A stretch of DNA of 64,000 nt, from assembly GCA_036004665.1 (NCBI GenBank), contig DASYRG010000029.1:62001-126000 (forward strand). The letters run 5' to 3'. The translations under genes and the position numbers were made by a program. The notes under the pieces are model-generated. The model was not told the origin of the DNA. It saw only the letters and a list, made by a program, of their open reading frames with translations, and did no database searches. This DNA comes from JACQGZ01 sp036004665 (GTDB taxonomy: Bacteria > Sysuimicrobiota > Sysuimicrobiia > Sysuimicrobiales > Humicultoraceae). This document shows, one piece after another, positions 8,941 to 17,945 of this stretch (positions within the stretch are counted from its first letter, which is position 1; the number at the start of each line of letters is the position of its first letter).

Positions 8941-10074
8941 CTGCGCCGCGTCGCGGTCGCTTTCGTCGCGGCGCTGAGCCTCGCCGGCGCGGCGCCTCCG
9001 CTCCGGGCCACCGGCGCGCCGCCTGCCCCGATCCTCGTCGCCTCGGGTGTGGCGGCCCGGGCCACGGCCGAGGGAAGCCAGCGGAAGCTCCTCATCGACA
9101 GCCGCGGGAGAATGGTATTGGCCTACGTGCGTCCGGTCGGGGGCGTGGACCAGATCTTCCTCGCCGAATCGGCCGACCGGGGCCGCAGCTGGCGCCACGA
9201 ACAGATCACGGCGGGTCCACGCCCGGCTAGGCTGCCGTCGGTGGCCGGAAGCGCTGACGGCACGCTGCACCTGGTCTGGACAGAGTACACGCCCACCGGC
9301 CGGGTGCTCTACCGTCTCCGCCGCGGCGGGCGGTGGTCCGATGTTGTCACGCTCTCCGCCCCGGGGGTCTACGCGGGTGTGCCGGTGGTGGCTGTCGCCG
9401 GCTCTCGTGTGCACGTCCTCTGGTACGGCATCCGCGCCGGGGCCGTCCCCGCGCCGCGGCGGCACGGCTCCCTCTATGAGATCCTGGCCACGCGGTTCGA
9501 AGGGGGCCGCTGGCTCCCGCCATCGGTCATCTCGCCGGGGCTGCCGGATAGCATCAACCCCTCCCTGGCGCCGGGGGTGGGGGAGACGGCGCACGCCGCC
9601 TGGTACCAGTTCGACGGACGCGTCTATCAGGTGCGCTACGCGCGCTTCGAGGGCGGCTGGCTGCCTCCGCGCTCTCTGACCACCGACCGCGCTGAGCACA
9701 CGGCGGTGGCGCTCGACGCAGCCGGCGCGCAGTTTCACCTCGTCTGGGTGGAGCAGGGGGCAGCCCGGCGCGTGATGACCCGGTCCTTCGTCGCGGGGCC
9801 GATGGGGCTGCCGGGAGGGGTGGCGCAGGCGCTCTCCGGCGCGGGGGACGTGGGCGATCCGGTTGTGGTCGCCTCAGGACTATGGGTCGCGGCAGCGTGG
9901 CGCAGCGGGCGGCAGGTCATGTTTCGGCAGATCCGGCCGAAAACCCCGCCCGTGCCGCTGGGGATGGGTGAAGGGCCGGCGCTGGCGATCTCTGGAGACA
10001 CGGCCTTCGTGGCCTGGACGCGGAGGACTGGGGAACGCCATGATCTCTTGTTGGGCGTCCATCCACTCCGATGA
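8941..10074 (+). CDS. Exported protein with Asp-box (BNR/sialidase-like) repeats
   Basis: About 377 residues. The first 25 residues look like a signal peptide (LRR then VAVAFVAALSLAGAA). A clear Asp-box, Ser77-x-Asp79-x-Gly81-x-x-Trp84, and repeated segments of the form W-TEY...YR-R-GG-W...V suggest a beta-propeller of the sialidase superfamily fold. The catalytic arginine triad and the Glu/Tyr pair of true sialidases are not evident, so an enzymatic role is not claimed. No ATG, GTG or TTG precedes the signal peptide within reach; a CTG at 8941, directly after the preceding stop, is the best start I can see. Its position suggests co-transcription with the peptide transporter. The function is unknown. 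Confidence 0.72.
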   Translation: MRRVAVAFVAALSLAGAAPPLRATGAPPAPILVASGVAARATAEGSQRKLLIDSRGRMVLAYVRPVGGVDQIFLAESADRGRSWRHEQITAGPRPARLPSVAGSADGTLHLVWTEYTPTGRVLYRLRRGGRWSDVVTLSAPGVYAGVPVVAVAGSRVHVLWYGIRAGAVPAPRRHGSLYEILATRFEGGRWLPPSVISPGLPDSINPSLAPGVGETAHAAWYQFDGRVYQVRYARFEGGWLPPRSLTTDRAEHTAVALDAAGAQFHLVWVEQGAARRVMTRSFVAGPMGLPGGVAQALSGAGDVGDPVVVASGLWVAAAWRSGRQVMFRQIRPKTPPVPLGMGEGPALAISGDTAFVAWTRRTGERHDLLLGVHPLR

Positions 10075-10116
10075 TGAAGACTGGTGACCCGGTAGAATTA
10101 CCAGAGGAGGTGGGAG

Positions 10117-10410
10117 ATGCCGACCTACGTGACCTTGACCAACTGGACCGAGCAAGGGATCAAGAACGTCAAGGATACAGTGAAGCGCTTTGAGGCGGCG
10201 AAGCAGGCGGGTGCGGCGGAGGGAGTGACCCTCAAGGAGGTCTACTACCTGATGGGCACCTATGATGCATTGCTGATCGTCGAGGCGCCCGATGACGCCG
10301 CAGTGAGCCGCCTCACCCTGGGCGCGGGGATGCAAGGCTACGTCCGCACGGTGACCATGCGGGCCTTTACGAAGGACGAGATGGCCGCCCTCGTCGGCAG
10401 GCTGCCCTAG
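10117..10410 (+). CDS. GYD domain-containing protein
   Basis: A 97-residue protein matching the GYD domain family: TYVTLTNWTEQGIKNVKDT at the start, a central YYLMGTYDALLIVEAPDD and a final T-MRAFT segment. GYD proteins are small ferredoxin-like-fold proteins of unknown biochemical role. GAGGAGG is six bases upstream of the ATG. A TAGAAT hexamer at 10093-10098 could be a -10 element, but no -35 is visible. The gene is 9 bases upstream of gatC, so it may share its transcript. Confidence 0.85.
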   Translation: MPTYVTLTNWTEQGIKNVKDTVKRFEAAKQAGAAEGVTLKEVYYLMGTYDALLIVEAPDDAAVSRLTLGAGMQGYVRTVTMRAFTKDEMAALVGRLP

Positions 10411-10419
10411 GCGACGCCC

Positions 10420-10713
10420 GTGCCCATCGATCGCGCCGCGGTCGACCACGTCGCCCGCCTGGCACGCCTCTCCCTCACGGAGGAAGAGCGGGCGCTCTTC
10501 ACCGAGCAGCTCCGCCAGATCCTCGACTACTTCGCTCGCCTGGGCGAACTCGAGCTGGGCGCGGTCGCGCCCACCTCGCATATCAGGGCGGCGGCAGCGG
10601 CGATGCGCGAGGACGTGGTCCGCCCGTCGCTGGACCGGGAGGAGGTCCTGGCCGCCGCGCCGGACGCCGAAGAAGGGTTTTTCAAGGTGCCGCCGGTCCT
10701 GGAGTCCCTCTGA
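10420..10713 (+). CDS. gatC: Asp-tRNA(Asn)/Glu-tRNA(Gln) amidotransferase subunit C
   Basis: Subunit C of the GatCAB amidotransferase, 97 residues. It acts as a belt that stabilises GatA and GatB. The sequence VDHVARLARLSLTEEERALFTEQLRQIL is the classical GatC N-terminal helix pair, and PPVLES near the end is also typical. The start is a GTG at 10420. gatA begins on the base after the stop codon, so the three genes form one operon. Confidence 0.96.
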   Translation: MPIDRAAVDHVARLARLSLTEEERALFTEQLRQILDYFARLGELELGAVAPTSHIRAAAAAMREDVVRPSLDREEVLAAAPDAEEGFFKVPPVLESL

Positions 10714-12180
10714 GTGGTGGATCGCGTGGATCTCCTCTTCCGCCCCGTCACCGAACAGCTGGCGCTGCTGCGGCGCCGCGAGGTGACTCCCACCGCGCTG
10801 GCCGAGACGTACCTGGCCCGCATCGCCGCCCTCGATCCGTCCCTGCATGCCTTCCTCTATGTGGATCCCGACGCGGTCCGCGCCGAGGCCCTGCGGTGGG
10901 ACGCCCGCTACGCCGCCGGCGGCGACCTGCCTCCGCTGGCGGGCGTGCCGATCGCGGTGAAGGACCTCATCTGCACGCGGGGGGTGCCGACGACCTGCGG
11001 CTCGCGGATCCTGGAGGGATGGCGGCCGCCGTATGATGCCACGGTCATCGCCCGGCTGCGCCGCGCCGGGGCGATCCTCCTCGGCAAGACCAATATGGAC
11101 GAGTTCGCGATGGGCTCGTCTACGGAGAACTCCGCCTTCGGGCCCACGCATAACCCGTGGGATCGGGAGCGCGTCCCCGGCGGCAGCAGCGGCGGTTCCG
11201 CCGCGGCGGTCGCGGGCGGCCTCGCGCCCTGGGCCCTGGGCACCGATACCGGCGGCTCGATCCGCCAGCCCGCCGCCCTCTGCGGGATCGTCGGGCTCAA
11301 GCCCACCTATGGGCGGGTCTCGCGGTACGGCCTCGTCGCCTACGGTTCTTCGCTCGACCAGATCGGACCGCTGACGCGCACGGTCGACGATGCCGCGCTG
11401 CTGCTGGAGGCCCTCGCCGGGTGGGATCCCCTGGACGCGACGTCGGCGGACCTCGATCGTCCCGAATGTAGAGGCGGTCTCGCCGGCGGGGCGGCCGGCC
11501 TGCGCATCGGCGTTGTGCGCGAGGGGATGGGGGAGGGGCTGGAGGCCGGGGTGGGGGACGCGATCGCGGAGGCGGTTCGCCTCCTCTCTGACCTGGGTGC
11601 GGAGATCGAGGAGGTCACCCTGCCCACGATCGGGTACGCGCTGCCGACCTACTATCTCCTCGCCACGGCGGAAGCCTCCAGTAACTTGGCCCGCTACGAC
11701 GGTGTCCGCCACGGCCTGCGCGTCGGCGCCGCCGACATCATCGACCTCTTCTCCCGGACGCGGAACCGCGGCTTCGGCGCGGAGGTGAAGCGGCGCATCA
11801 TGCTCGGCACCTACGCGCTCTCGGCCGGCTTCTACGAGGCGTACTACCTCAACGCGCAGCGGGCGCGCACCTTGGTGCGGCAGGACTTCGATCGCGCGCT
11901 GGGGGCGGTCGATCTGCTCCTCCTTCCCACCTCGCCGACCGTGGCCTTCCCTCTGGGCGCACGCGTGGACGATCCGCTGCAGATGTATCTCGCCGACATC
12001 TTCACGATCCCGGTGAACCTGGCGGGGCTGCCGGGGATCTCCATCCCCTGCGGGTTTACCGGCGGTCTCCCGGTCGGGCTGCAGCTGATCGGGCGCGCCT
12101 TCGACGAGACGACGTTGCTGCGCGCGGCGGCGGCGTACGAGCAGGCCGCCGGCTGGTGGCGGAAGGTCCCCCCGTCGTGA
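10714..12180 (+). CDS. gatA: Asp-tRNA(Asn)/Glu-tRNA(Gln) amidotransferase subunit A
   Basis: The amidase subunit (488 residues) that releases ammonia from glutamine for transamidation of mischarged tRNA. The Ser-cisSer-Lys catalytic triad is intact and has the spacing known for GatA: Lys83 (in IAVKDL), Ser158 (in GGSSGGSAAA) and Ser182 (in DTGGSIRQP). Translation starts at GTG 10714, directly after the gatC stop codon. The presence of GatCAB suggests that this organism makes Gln-tRNA and/or Asn-tRNA by the indirect route. Confidence 0.97.
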   Translation: MVDRVDLLFRPVTEQLALLRRREVTPTALAETYLARIAALDPSLHAFLYVDPDAVRAEALRWDARYAAGGDLPPLAGVPIAVKDLICTRGVPTTCGSRILEGWRPPYDATVIARLRRAGAILLGKTNMDEFAMGSSTENSAFGPTHNPWDRERVPGGSSGGSAAAVAGGLAPWALGTDTGGSIRQPAALCGIVGLKPTYGRVSRYGLVAYGSSLDQIGPLTRTVDDAALLLEALAGWDPLDATSADLDRPECRGGLAGGAAGLRIGVVREGMGEGLEAGVGDAIAEAVRLLSDLGAEIEEVTLPTIGYALPTYYLLATAEASSNLARYDGVRHGLRVGAADIIDLFSRTRNRGFGAEVKRRIMLGTYALSAGFYEAYYLNAQRARTLVRQDFDRALGAVDLLLLPTSPTVAFPLGARVDDPLQMYLADIFTIPVNLAGLPGISIPCGFTGGLPVGLQLIGRAFDETTLLRAAAAYEQAAGWWRKVPPS

Positions 12181-13658
12181 CGGTGACGGCGCGACGCACG
12201 CGCGACGGCATCGCCGCCGAGCCGGTCATTGGCCTGGAGATCCACGTCCAGCTGCTCACCGCCTCCAAGATGTTCTGCGGCTGCGCGGTGGCGTTCGGCG
12301 CGCCGCCCAACACGCTGATCTGCCCTGTGTGCCTGGGGCTGCCCGGCGCGCTGCCGGTGACGAACCGGCGGGCGGTGGCCCTGGGGCTGCGCACGGCGGT
12401 GGCGCTGCGCTGCGCCGTGGCGCCGGAGAGCCGGTTTCACCGCAAGAACTACTACTACCCCGATCTGCCGAAGAACTATCAGATCTCGCAGTACCAGTAC
12501 GCGGACCACCCGCCGCTGGGCTCGGATGGGTGGCTGGAGTTCGCCGCCCTGGGGGTGCCGCGCGCCGTACGCATCCGCCGCGTCCACCTGGAGGAGGACA
12601 CCGGCAAACTGCTGCACGTGGAACGCGAAGGAGCAGTCAGCCACACTCTGATCGACTACAACCGCTCCGGGGTGCCACTGATGGAGGTCGTCACCCAGCC
12701 CGATCTGCGCAGCCCCGCGGAGGCGCGGGAGTTCCTGATCGTGCTGCGGGCGCTGCTCCAATACCTGGAGGTCTCCTCGGGGCGGATGGAAGAAGGCACC
12801 ATGCGGGTGGACGCCAACGTCTCCCTGCGCCGCCTGGACGGGACGGCGGGCATCCGCACCGAAGTGAAGAACATGAACTCGCTGCGCGCCGTCGAGCGCG
12901 CCCTGGCGTTTGAAGCCGCGCGGCAGGCCGACCTCCTCACGGCCGGCGGGACCGTGACGCAGGAGACGCGCCACTGGGACGAGCGCCGGCAGGTCACCTT
13001 CGCCTCGCGCGTCAAGGAGGAGGCCGAGGACTATCGCTACTTTCCCGAGCCTGACCTCATCCCCATCACCGTGGAGCCCGCGGAGGTGGAACGCGTACGG
13101 GAGGCGCTGCCGGAACTCCCCGCCCAGAAGGCGACGCGGTACGTCTCGGCGCTGGGGCTCTCCGCCTACGACGCCGATCTGATCGTGCGTCGTCCGCCTC
13201 TGGCCGCCTTCTTCGAGGAGGCTCTCGCGCTGTACCCGAACGCCAAGGCGCTGGCCAACTGGCTCACGGGAGATATCGCCGGTCTACTCAACGCCGAAGG
13301 GAAAGAGATCGACGAGACGGCGCTGCGGCCCGAGGGCCTGGCGGCGCTGTTGCGGCTGATCGATGACGGGCGGATCAGCGGACGCATCGCCAAGGACCTG
13401 CTGCCGGAGCTGGTGCGCGGCGGCGCGGATCCCTCGGCGCTCGTCGCGGCGCGGGGCCTCGAGCAGATCAGTGACGCCGCCGATCTCACCCGCCTCGTGG
13501 AGGATGTGCTCGCGGCGCACCCCGGGGCGGTGGAGGAGTTCCGCAAGGGGAAAGCGCGGGCCATCGCGTTTCTGGTCGGCCAGGTGATGAGGGAGACCCG
13601 GGGACGCGCTAATCCCGACCTGGTCAACCGCCTGCTGCGGGAGCGGCTCGGTGGCTGA
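12177..13658 (+). CDS. gatB: Asp-tRNA(Asn)/Glu-tRNA(Gln) amidotransferase subunit B
   Basis: The tRNA-binding, kinase-type subunit, about 493 residues, that phosphorylates the Glu or Asp carboxylate on the mischarged tRNA. PVIGLEIHVQL at the N-terminus, YFPEPDLIPI in the middle and a C-terminal helical YqeY-like tail are diagnostic. The GTG at 12177 overlaps the gatA stop as GTGA and has GGAAGG upstream; an in-frame GTG at 12156 is possible but lacks a ribosome site. The conserved domain is unaffected by this choice. Confidence 0.95.
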   Translation: MTVTARRTRDGIAAEPVIGLEIHVQLLTASKMFCGCAVAFGAPPNTLICPVCLGLPGALPVTNRRAVALGLRTAVALRCAVAPESRFHRKNYYYPDLPKNYQISQYQYADHPPLGSDGWLEFAALGVPRAVRIRRVHLEEDTGKLLHVEREGAVSHTLIDYNRSGVPLMEVVTQPDLRSPAEAREFLIVLRALLQYLEVSSGRMEEGTMRVDANVSLRRLDGTAGIRTEVKNMNSLRAVERALAFEAARQADLLTAGGTVTQETRHWDERRQVTFASRVKEEAEDYRYFPEPDLIPITVEPAEVERVREALPELPAQKATRYVSALGLSAYDADLIVRRPPLAAFFEEALALYPNAKALANWLTGDIAGLLNAEGKEIDETALRPEGLAALLRLIDDGRISGRIAKDLLPELVRGGADPSALVAARGLEQISDAADLTRLVEDVLAAHPGAVEEFRKGKARAIAFLVGQVMRETRGRANPDLVNRLLRERLGG

Positions 13659-15027
13659 CCGCGCCTCCGCCCGGGACTCCCCCGCGCCTCCGCTTGAGGT
13701 GGGGCGGCGGGTCGCGGTCACGTTCTCCAGCCTGGCCCTCGACGGAGCGGCCACGGCGCAGGTGGGCCGCCAGGTCCTGGCGGTGCGCTACGCCATTCCC
13801 GGTGAGGTCGCGCTGGTGAAGGTGGTGGAGCGAGATCCCCTCCGCGGGGAGATCGTCGCCCTGCAGCGGAAATCCGCGGAGGCGGCAACGCCGCCCTGCC
13901 CCCACTTCGGCCGGTGCGGGGGGTGCCAGCTGCAGCACATCACACTGGACGGCCAGCGGCGCAACAAGACGGCGATGGTCGCCGCGGCGCTCGCCGGGGC
14001 GGGGGTGGCAGAGCGGCAGGTTCGTCCCTGCCGCGGAGCGGAGGGGTGGGCTTACCGGAGCGTGCTGCGGGGCGCCTTCGACCGCCGCGAGGGGGAGACG
14101 ATCGCCGGATTCTACGGCTGGGGAGAGCGGCGCCTCTACAACATCGAGACCTGCCCGATCCAGCATCCGACGAACGTCCGTATCCTGGAGGTGGTGCGCG
14201 AGGCGGTCCGCGACCTCGGGCTGCCCCCCTATGGGGGCCCCGGCCGCGGACTGGTGCGCGGGGTGCTGGCCGTCACCGGCCACGCCACCGGCGAGGCGCT
14301 GGCCGTCCTCTCAACCGCCGCTCCCCTGCCAGACCGGATGGCCTTCGTGCGCGCCGTCCTTGACCGGGTGGACGGGCTGGTGGGGCTCTTCCTGACGATC
14401 CAGCCCGGCCGGTCCGTTGAGTTCTTCGGCCCCGGTCTCACCCTGCTGTGGGGACGAGCCTTCATCGAAGAAGAGATCCTCGGGCTGCGGGTGCGGCTGG
14501 ATCCGCGCAGCGAGATCCCGCCGAACCCCCGCGCGTTTCCGCTGCTGCTGGAGGCCATCGTCGAGGCCGCGGCGCTGCGGGAAGATGAGCAGATCATCGA
14601 CCTCTTCGCCGGCTCCGGCCTGATCCCGCTGGCGCTTGCGGGGCGCGTCCGGCGGGCCGTCGGGGTGACCTCCGATCGGCGGGCGATGGAGGAGGCGTGG
14701 GCGACCGCGGCCCGCAATGGCATCGCCAACGCGGTCTTCTACACGCGGGACCCGGCCAAAGTGCTCGCCAAACTGCACGAGCGGGGGGAACGGACCGACG
14801 TGGTCCTGGCAGGACCACCCGGCGAGGGACTGGCGGAGACCCTCTCCGAGACGCTGGCGGGGAGGGGACCGCGCCGGCTCGTCTACGTCGGACGTTCGCT
14901 GCACGTGACGGCGCGAGACCTGGCGCGCCTGGGTAGGGCGGGCTACGCCGTGGAATGGGCGCAGCCGGTCGATCTCTTTCCCCAGACCAGCCATCTGCGC
15001 ACCGTCGTCGCGCTTCGCTGGCGCTGA
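13651..15027 (+). CDS. RlmD/TrmA-family RNA methyltransferase homologue lacking catalytic residues
   Basis: 458 residues. An N-terminal TRAM domain (about 15-75) is followed by the Fe-S motif Cys83-x5-Cys89-x2-Cys92 and Cys168, then a Rossmann-fold methyltransferase domain (DLFAGSG at 318-323). In this family a cysteine in a YVSCNP-like motif attacks uracil C5 and a glutamate near the C-terminus removes the proton. Here the corresponding text is YVGRS (Arg415 in the Cys position) and HLR (Arg450 in the Glu position). The DPPR motif reads GPPG, and the QxN motif before the SAM site is not recognisable. It overlaps gatB by eight bases (GTG start). It probably binds RNA but should not make m5U by the known mechanism. 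Confidence 0.82.
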   Translation: MADRASARDSPAPPLEVGRRVAVTFSSLALDGAATAQVGRQVLAVRYAIPGEVALVKVVERDPLRGEIVALQRKSAEAATPPCPHFGRCGGCQLQHITLDGQRRNKTAMVAAALAGAGVAERQVRPCRGAEGWAYRSVLRGAFDRREGETIAGFYGWGERRLYNIETCPIQHPTNVRILEVVREAVRDLGLPPYGGPGRGLVRGVLAVTGHATGEALAVLSTAAPLPDRMAFVRAVLDRVDGLVGLFLTIQPGRSVEFFGPGLTLLWGRAFIEEEILGLRVRLDPRSEIPPNPRAFPLLLEAIVEAAALREDEQIIDLFAGSGLIPLALAGRVRRAVGVTSDRRAMEEAWATAARNGIANAVFYTRDPAKVLAKLHERGERTDVVLAGPPGEGLAETLSETLAGRGPRRLVYVGRSLHVTARDLARLGRAGYAVEWAQPVDLFPQTSHLRTVVALRWR

Positions 15028-15091
15028 GGAGCCTGCGTTAGGGCACAATGGTAGCTGAGAGTCGCCGCATCCATCACCCCGGAGGTTGAAC

Positions 15092-16444
15092 GTGGCCGAT
15101 CGCCCAGGTACCGTTGGATCCCGAAGCGCCGATCTCACCGCACGGAAACAGCGAGCCGTCCCCGACGCGATCGCCAACATGATGCCGGTCTTCGCGACCC
15201 GTGCGGAGGGGGCGTTCCTCTGGGATGCGGATGGACGCCGCTACGTTGACCTCGCCGGTGGGGTCGGCTGCATGAACGTCGGCCACAGCCATCCGCGCGT
15301 AGTGGCCGCGATCAGTGAACAGGCGGCGCGCTTTACCCATACCGACTTCACGATCGTCCCGTACGAGGGCTACGTCGCGGTGGCTGAGCGGTTGGCCGCC
15401 CTGACCCCCGGACCGTCACTCAAGCAGGCCGCGCTCTTCAACTCCGGCGCCGAGGCGGTGGAAAACGCCGCCAAGGTCGCCCGGCTCGCCACCGGCCGCC
15501 CCGCCCTGATCGCCTTTGAAGGGGGCTTTCACGGACGGACGCAGATGGCCCTCACGCTCACTGGCCGGGTCCATCCGTACAAGAAGGGCATGGCGCCGTT
15601 CGCCCCCGAGGTCTACCGCGCGCCCTATCCCTACCCATACCGCTCCCCCGTCCCCGACGCGACAGCGTACGTGATGGAGCGCCTTGAGGACATGTTCGCC
15701 ACCCACGTCGATCCCGCCCAGGTCGCGGCGATCATCGTCGAGCCGGTCCTCGGGGAGGGCGGGTTTGTCGTCCCCCCGCCCGATTTTCTGCCGGCGTTAC
15801 GCGCCCTCTGCGACCGCCGGGGGATCCTGCTCATCGTCGACGAGGTGCAGACCGGCATGGGGCGCACCGGCAGGATGTTCGCCGTCGAGCACGCCGGCAT
15901 CGAACCCGACCTGATGATCGTGGGCAAGTCGATTGCCGCGGGCCTTCCCCTCTCCGCCCTTGTGGGTCGCCGCGAGGTCTTTGCCGCGGTTCCGCCGCAG
16001 GCGCTCGGCGGCACCTACGTCGGCAACCCGGTGGCCTGCGCCGCTGCGCTCGCCGTCTTGGAGGTCATAGCGTCCGAGCGGCTCCCGGAGCGGGCGACCC
16101 GGCTGGGCGCGCTGCTGCGAGACCGCCTCACGGCGATGGCGAGGCGGCACCCCCTCATCGGCGAGGTGCGGGGACTGGGCGCGATGATGGGGATCGAGCT
16201 CGTCACCGACCCCCGCACAAAGGCGCCGGCGCCCGGCGAGACGGCAGAGGTGGTGAGCCGCGCGCTGGCAGAGGGCGTGATCATTCTCACGGCAGGGGTG
16301 CGCCGCAACGTGATCCGGTTCCTCATGCCGCTGACGATTCCCGAGGAGACTCTAGGGGACGCCCTCGCCGTCCTCGATCGGGTGTTAGACGCGGTACGGG
16401 CCGACGGCCCTTTCACTCCCGTGCGCCCCACGCCCGGGGAATGA
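15092..16444 (+). CDS. Class III (GabT-like) PLP-dependent aminotransferase
   Basis: 450 residues, PLP fold type I. It has FNSGAEAVENAAKVAR and FEGGFHGRT near the cofactor phosphate site, VDEVQTGMGRTG with the conserved aspartate, and the Schiff-base lysine in VGKSIAAGLPLSA. This resembles 4-aminobutyrate and related omega-amino acid aminotransferases, but substrate cannot be assigned. GGAGG (15081-15085) precedes the GTG at 15092 by six bases; a TTG at 15086 in the same frame is less well placed. The stop overlaps the next start as ATGA, so it is coupled to the TldD gene. Confidence 0.93.
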   Translation: MADRPGTVGSRSADLTARKQRAVPDAIANMMPVFATRAEGAFLWDADGRRYVDLAGGVGCMNVGHSHPRVVAAISEQAARFTHTDFTIVPYEGYVAVAERLAALTPGPSLKQAALFNSGAEAVENAAKVARLATGRPALIAFEGGFHGRTQMALTLTGRVHPYKKGMAPFAPEVYRAPYPYPYRSPVPDATAYVMERLEDMFATHVDPAQVAAIIVEPVLGEGGFVVPPPDFLPALRALCDRRGILLIVDEVQTGMGRTGRMFAVEHAGIEPDLMIVGKSIAAGLPLSALVGRREVFAAVPPQALGGTYVGNPVACAAALAVLEVIASERLPERATRLGALLRDRLTAMARRHPLIGEVRGLGAMMGIELVTDPRTKAPAPGETAEVVSRALAEGVIILTAGVRRNVIRFLMPLTIPEETLGDALAVLDRVLDAVRADGPFTPVRPTPGE

Positions 16445-17886
16445 CCCCATCCGAGCTGGCCGGCGCGGCGCTGGAGGCGGCGGTCCACGCGGGTGCCGCC
16501 TACGCGGACGCGCGCGTCGTGCGGACGCACACTCTCAGCCTGACCGTGAAGAACGCGCGGCCCGAAGCGATCGTCGAGGGTGACGACGCGGGGCTGGGCG
16601 TCCGCGTCCTGGTCGACGGCGCCTGGGGCTTCGCATCCACCTCGCGTGCTGAGGCCGACGCGGTCGCGGCGGTGGCACGGCAGGCGGTCGAGATCGCCCG
16701 CGCCTCCCGCCTGATCCCCGGCCCGCCGGTCAGGCTGGCTCCGGTCGAGCCCGCGGTGGCGACCTTCACCACGCCCGTGGCGCGCGATCCCTGGTCCGTC
16801 CCGCTGGAAGAGATGCTCGCCACCCTGGAGGCGGCCACCCGTGCGATGTCCGCCGTGGCCGGCGTGCGCACCGCGGAAGGGTCAATGGACTTCTGGCGCA
16901 CGGAGAAGCACTTCGCCAGCAGCGAGGGCGCGGTGATCGACCAGGTGATCATCGAGAGCGGCGCCGGCATCGGTGCGGTCGCCGTGCGCGACGGCGAGGT
17001 GCAGCGGCGCTCCTACCCCGCCTCCTTCCGCGGCGACTTCGGCACCGGCGGCTACGAACTGATCGAGGCCATGGACCTGGCCGACCACGCGCCCCAGACC
17101 GCGGAAGAGGCAGCGGCGCTGCTGACCGCTCCGCTGTGCCCGGGCGGCGTCACTACGCTCCTCCTCGACAGCGACCAGACGGCCCTGCAGATCCACGAGT
17201 CGATCGGCCACGCAATCGAGCTCGACCGGATCCTGGGGATGGAGGCCGCCTACGCCGGGACCTCGTTCATCGGCCCAGGTGACGTTGGGTCGCTGCGGTA
17301 CGGCTCGGAGGTGATGCATATCGTCGCCGACGCCACGCTGCCCGGGGGACTGGCGACCTTTGGCTTTGACGATGAGGGGGTGCCCGCGCAGCGAACGACC
17401 ATCGTCGAAGCGGGCATCCTCCGGAACGTCCTGACCAACCGCGAGACCGCGGGTGTACTGGGGCAGCGCAGCAACGGCACCGCCCGCGCCTCGGGGTGGA
17501 ACCGCCTCCCCCTGATCCGCATGACCAACGTGGGCCTGCTCCCGGGACGAGGCACGCTGGAAGAGATGATCGCCGAGACCGACGACGGCATCTTCATGAG
17601 CACGAACAAGTCTTGGTCGATCGACGACCGGCGCCTGAACTTTCAGTTCGGCTGCGAGATCGCCTGGGAGATCAAGCGCGGCCGGCGGATGCGCCTCCTC
17701 AAACAGCCCACCTACGGCGGCATCACTCCACAGTTTTGGGGCTCCCTGGACTGGGTCGCGGGCGCCTCCGAGTTCAGAAACCGGGGGACGCCCAACTGCG
17801 GCAAGGGCCAGCCCGCGCAGACGGGCCACACCGGTCATCCCGCGGGGCCGACGCGGTTTCGTAACGTGGCGGTGGGGTCTCGCTGA
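16441..17886 (+). CDS. tldD: TldD family metallopeptidase subunit
   Basis: 481 residues. TldD carries the zinc-binding HExxxH motif, seen here as HESIGHAIELD, within a conserved context (TLLLDSDQTALQIHESIGH). In characterised systems TldD and TldE form a protease that degrades unfolded peptides and trims modified peptides such as microcins. The ATG overlaps the preceding aminotransferase stop as ATGA. The partner gene follows directly. No peptide substrate gene was seen nearby. Confidence 0.94.
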   Translation: MTPSELAGAALEAAVHAGAAYADARVVRTHTLSLTVKNARPEAIVEGDDAGLGVRVLVDGAWGFASTSRAEADAVAAVARQAVEIARASRLIPGPPVRLAPVEPAVATFTTPVARDPWSVPLEEMLATLEAATRAMSAVAGVRTAEGSMDFWRTEKHFASSEGAVIDQVIIESGAGIGAVAVRDGEVQRRSYPASFRGDFGTGGYELIEAMDLADHAPQTAEEAAALLTAPLCPGGVTTLLLDSDQTALQIHESIGHAIELDRILGMEAAYAGTSFIGPGDVGSLRYGSEVMHIVADATLPGGLATFGFDDEGVPAQRTTIVEAGILRNVLTNRETAGVLGQRSNGTARASGWNRLPLIRMTNVGLLPGRGTLEEMIAETDDGIFMSTNKSWSIDDRRLNFQFGCEIAWEIKRGRRMRLLKQPTYGGITPQFWGSLDWVAGASEFRNRGTPNCGKGQPAQTGHTGHPAGPTRFRNVAVGSR

Positions 17887-17945
17887 GTCCGTCACGTCTT
17901 GGCGACCTCCTGGATCAGGCCGAAGCGTTCCGGGCCCTGGAGCGC

